In this document: one piece after another, positions 5,429-6,452 of the stretch
How the letters are laid out: each line of letters opens with the position of its first letter
Position numbering within the stretch: the first letter of the stretch is position 1
NCBI GenBank assembly: GCA_947473445.1
Contig: CANJEU010000131.1
Span: 1 to 6,452 of the forward strand
From: Fidelibacterota bacterium
Lineage (GTDB): Bacteria > Pseudomonadota > Alphaproteobacteria > Rhodospirillales > Rhodospirillaceae
DNA length: 6,452 nt
Direction of reading: 5' to 3'
Made by a program: the position numbers and the translations under genes
Notes under the pieces: model-generated
Told to the model about the DNA's origin: nothing
The model's database searches: none
The model's input: the letters and a program-made list of their open reading frames with translations, nothing else

Positions 5429-6452
5429 CACGGGCTCGCGGTGGCTTTCGGCGGCGGCACGCGCTTCTTCGAGGCCTGCTCATAGGCGAAGCCGTAAGAC
5501 AGCAATTGCGCCTCGGTCCAGGCCGTCCCGATGAACGAAAGTCCCACCGGCATTCCGTCCACCTCTCCCATGGGCACCGACAGATGCGGATAGCCCGCCC
5601 CGGCCGCGTAGATCGTCAATTGCGGACCGCACGGGCATGGCGGCTTGCTGCCGGGCGGGCGCGGGGTCGTATTCACCGTGCCGTCGGGCGCGATCGGTTG
5701 CGCCGGGCCGCCGGACAGATTGACCAGCGCGCTGACATTATAGCTCGTCAGCAACCGGTCGATGCCGCCTGCGCCGGCCCGCTGACGCTCGTCGGCCAGC
5801 GTCTGAATATATTCGGGGTTATCAAAGCCCGTCGTCGCGTCGGACTCTTCCCAGATTTCCACCCCGTGGGCGGTCTCGCGCGGATCGGTCTTGTGGAAGG
5901 CGATCAGCTCGGTCAGCGTGCGCGTCTTGACGCGGTCCGGCGCGGTTCCGGCCAGATAGGCGTTGATGTCCTGCTTGAAGTCATACATCAGCACCAAACG
6001 CATCTGCGGCCCCAGGTCCTCCACCTGATCGGCGGGAATCTCAACCAGTTCCGCGCCTTGGGCCTTGAGCACCTCCACAGCCGCGTCGAATACGGGCGCG
6101 GTCTTTTCGGTGGTGCCGCGCAAACCGCGGATGACGCCAAGGCGCGCGCCTTTCAGGGAGTCTGCGTTCAGCGCGGCGACATAGTCGGTCTTATGCGCGT
6201 CGGCGTCTTTTGAATCCGCATCCCCCGGGTCCGACCCCGCCAGAACGTTCAGCAGCGCCGCCGCATCGGTGACATTGCGTGCCATCGGCCCGGCCGTGTC
6301 ATGCGTATGGCCAATGGGCACGATGCCGCGCCGCGACACCAGCGCGATTGTTGGTTTCATCCCCACAAGGCCGTTGACGTTGGCTGGTCCGATGATCGAC
6401 CCGCTCGTCTCGCTGCCCACGGTCGCCGCGGCAAAGCTCATGGCGCCGGCGA
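5428..6452 (-). CDS. amidase-signature family hydrolase (N-terminus beyond the window)
   Basis: C-terminal two thirds or so of an amidase-signature enzyme, which hydrolyses amide bonds with a Ser-cisSer-Lys triad. The frame runs off the right edge; the ATG at 6441 is internal, since codons before it continue the signature region (AGAMSFAAATVGSETSGSI). The nucleophilic Ser is the last one in GSETSGS (residue 15 from that ATG), followed by the GPANVNGLVGMKPT block; the catalytic Lys and cis-Ser should lie just outside. The C-terminal family block is present (AGYPHLSVPMGEVDGMPVGLSFIG, in two parts, then AWTEAQLLSYGFAYEQAS). Its overall look is of the amidase / peptide-amidase branch rather than GatA: the receptor-side DVKEP-type GatB context is missing and no gatB or gatC is adjacent. 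Its substrate is unknown. It is followed by DUF2200 with overlapping stop and start codons. Confidence 0.94.
   Translation of the reverse strand, partial: AGAMSFAAATVGSETSGSIIGPANVNGLVGMKPTIALVSRRGIVPIGHTHDTAGPMARNVTDAAALLNVLAGSDPGDADSKDADAHKTDYVAALNADSLKGARLGVIRGLRGTTEKTAPVFDAAVEVLKAQGAELVEIPADQVEDLGPQMRLVLMYDFKQDINAYLAGTAPDRVKTRTLTELIAFHKTDPRETAHGVEIWEESDATTGFDNPEYIQTLADERQRAGAGGIDRLLTSYNVSALVNLSGGPAQPIAPDGTVNTTPRPPGSKPPCPCGPQLTIYAAGAGYPHLSVPMGEVDGMPVGLSFIGTAWTEAQLLSYGFAYEQASKKRVPPPKATASP

Noticed and set aside
5344..6213. A 289-residue plus-strand open frame opposite the amidase
   Set aside because: Its Arg/Gly/Ala/His-rich composition and lack of motifs are typical of an antisense shadow of a GC-rich gene; the amidase frame has clear family motifs.
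1..6452. CRISPR array, insertion sequence, toxin-antitoxin or phage-like module
   Set aside because: No repeated spacers, transposase motifs, terminal inverted repeats or small gene pairs of that type are visible; all genes have ordinary chromosomal identities.

Overview
The window is GC-rich DNA that is almost entirely coding. Codon use, short intergenic gaps, a HAMP-type chemoreceptor and FNR/FixK-like operator sequences suggest an alphaproteobacterium; I cannot place it more precisely from sequence alone. No tRNA, rRNA, CRISPR array, insertion sequence, phage gene or origin is visible, and no stretch over 300 bases lacks a gene.

Layout, left to right: (1) the 3' end of a hemerythrin-like (HHE) diiron protein gene, plus strand, cut by the left window edge. 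(2) A convergent methyl-accepting chemotaxis receptor gene, minus strand, with a likely intrinsic terminator that overlaps its stop codon. (3) A 197- to 203-base divergent control region with a long stem-loop, a possible sigma-28-like promoter facing the receptor and an FNR/FixK-like box facing right. (4) A two-domain PPK2 polyphosphate:AMP phosphotransferase gene (pap), plus strand. (5) A short gap with a perfect FNR/FixK-type box, then a small DUF2892 membrane protein. (6) A hairpin, then a four-helix cytochrome b561. (7) Facing these on the minus strand, an amidase-signature enzyme (N-terminus beyond the right edge) whose stop codon overlaps the start of a DUF2200 gene.

The left and middle genes share an oxygen/redox theme. 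Hemerythrins bind O2 or NO, b561 carries membrane electrons, and both pap and the DUF2892 gene are preceded by the same kind of FNR/FixK operator at nearly the same distance from the start codon (centres about 70-76 bases upstream). The best reading is a small group of genes induced when oxygen is low: polyphosphate used to rephosphorylate AMP when respiration falls, alongside membrane redox components. This co-regulation is inferred from operator sequences and is not proven. The amidase-DUF2200 pair looks like an unrelated neighbouring operon. I found no clear evidence of a wholly new defence or mobile system; the most interesting signals are the paired operators, the degenerate N-terminal PPK2 domain and the structured leader regions.
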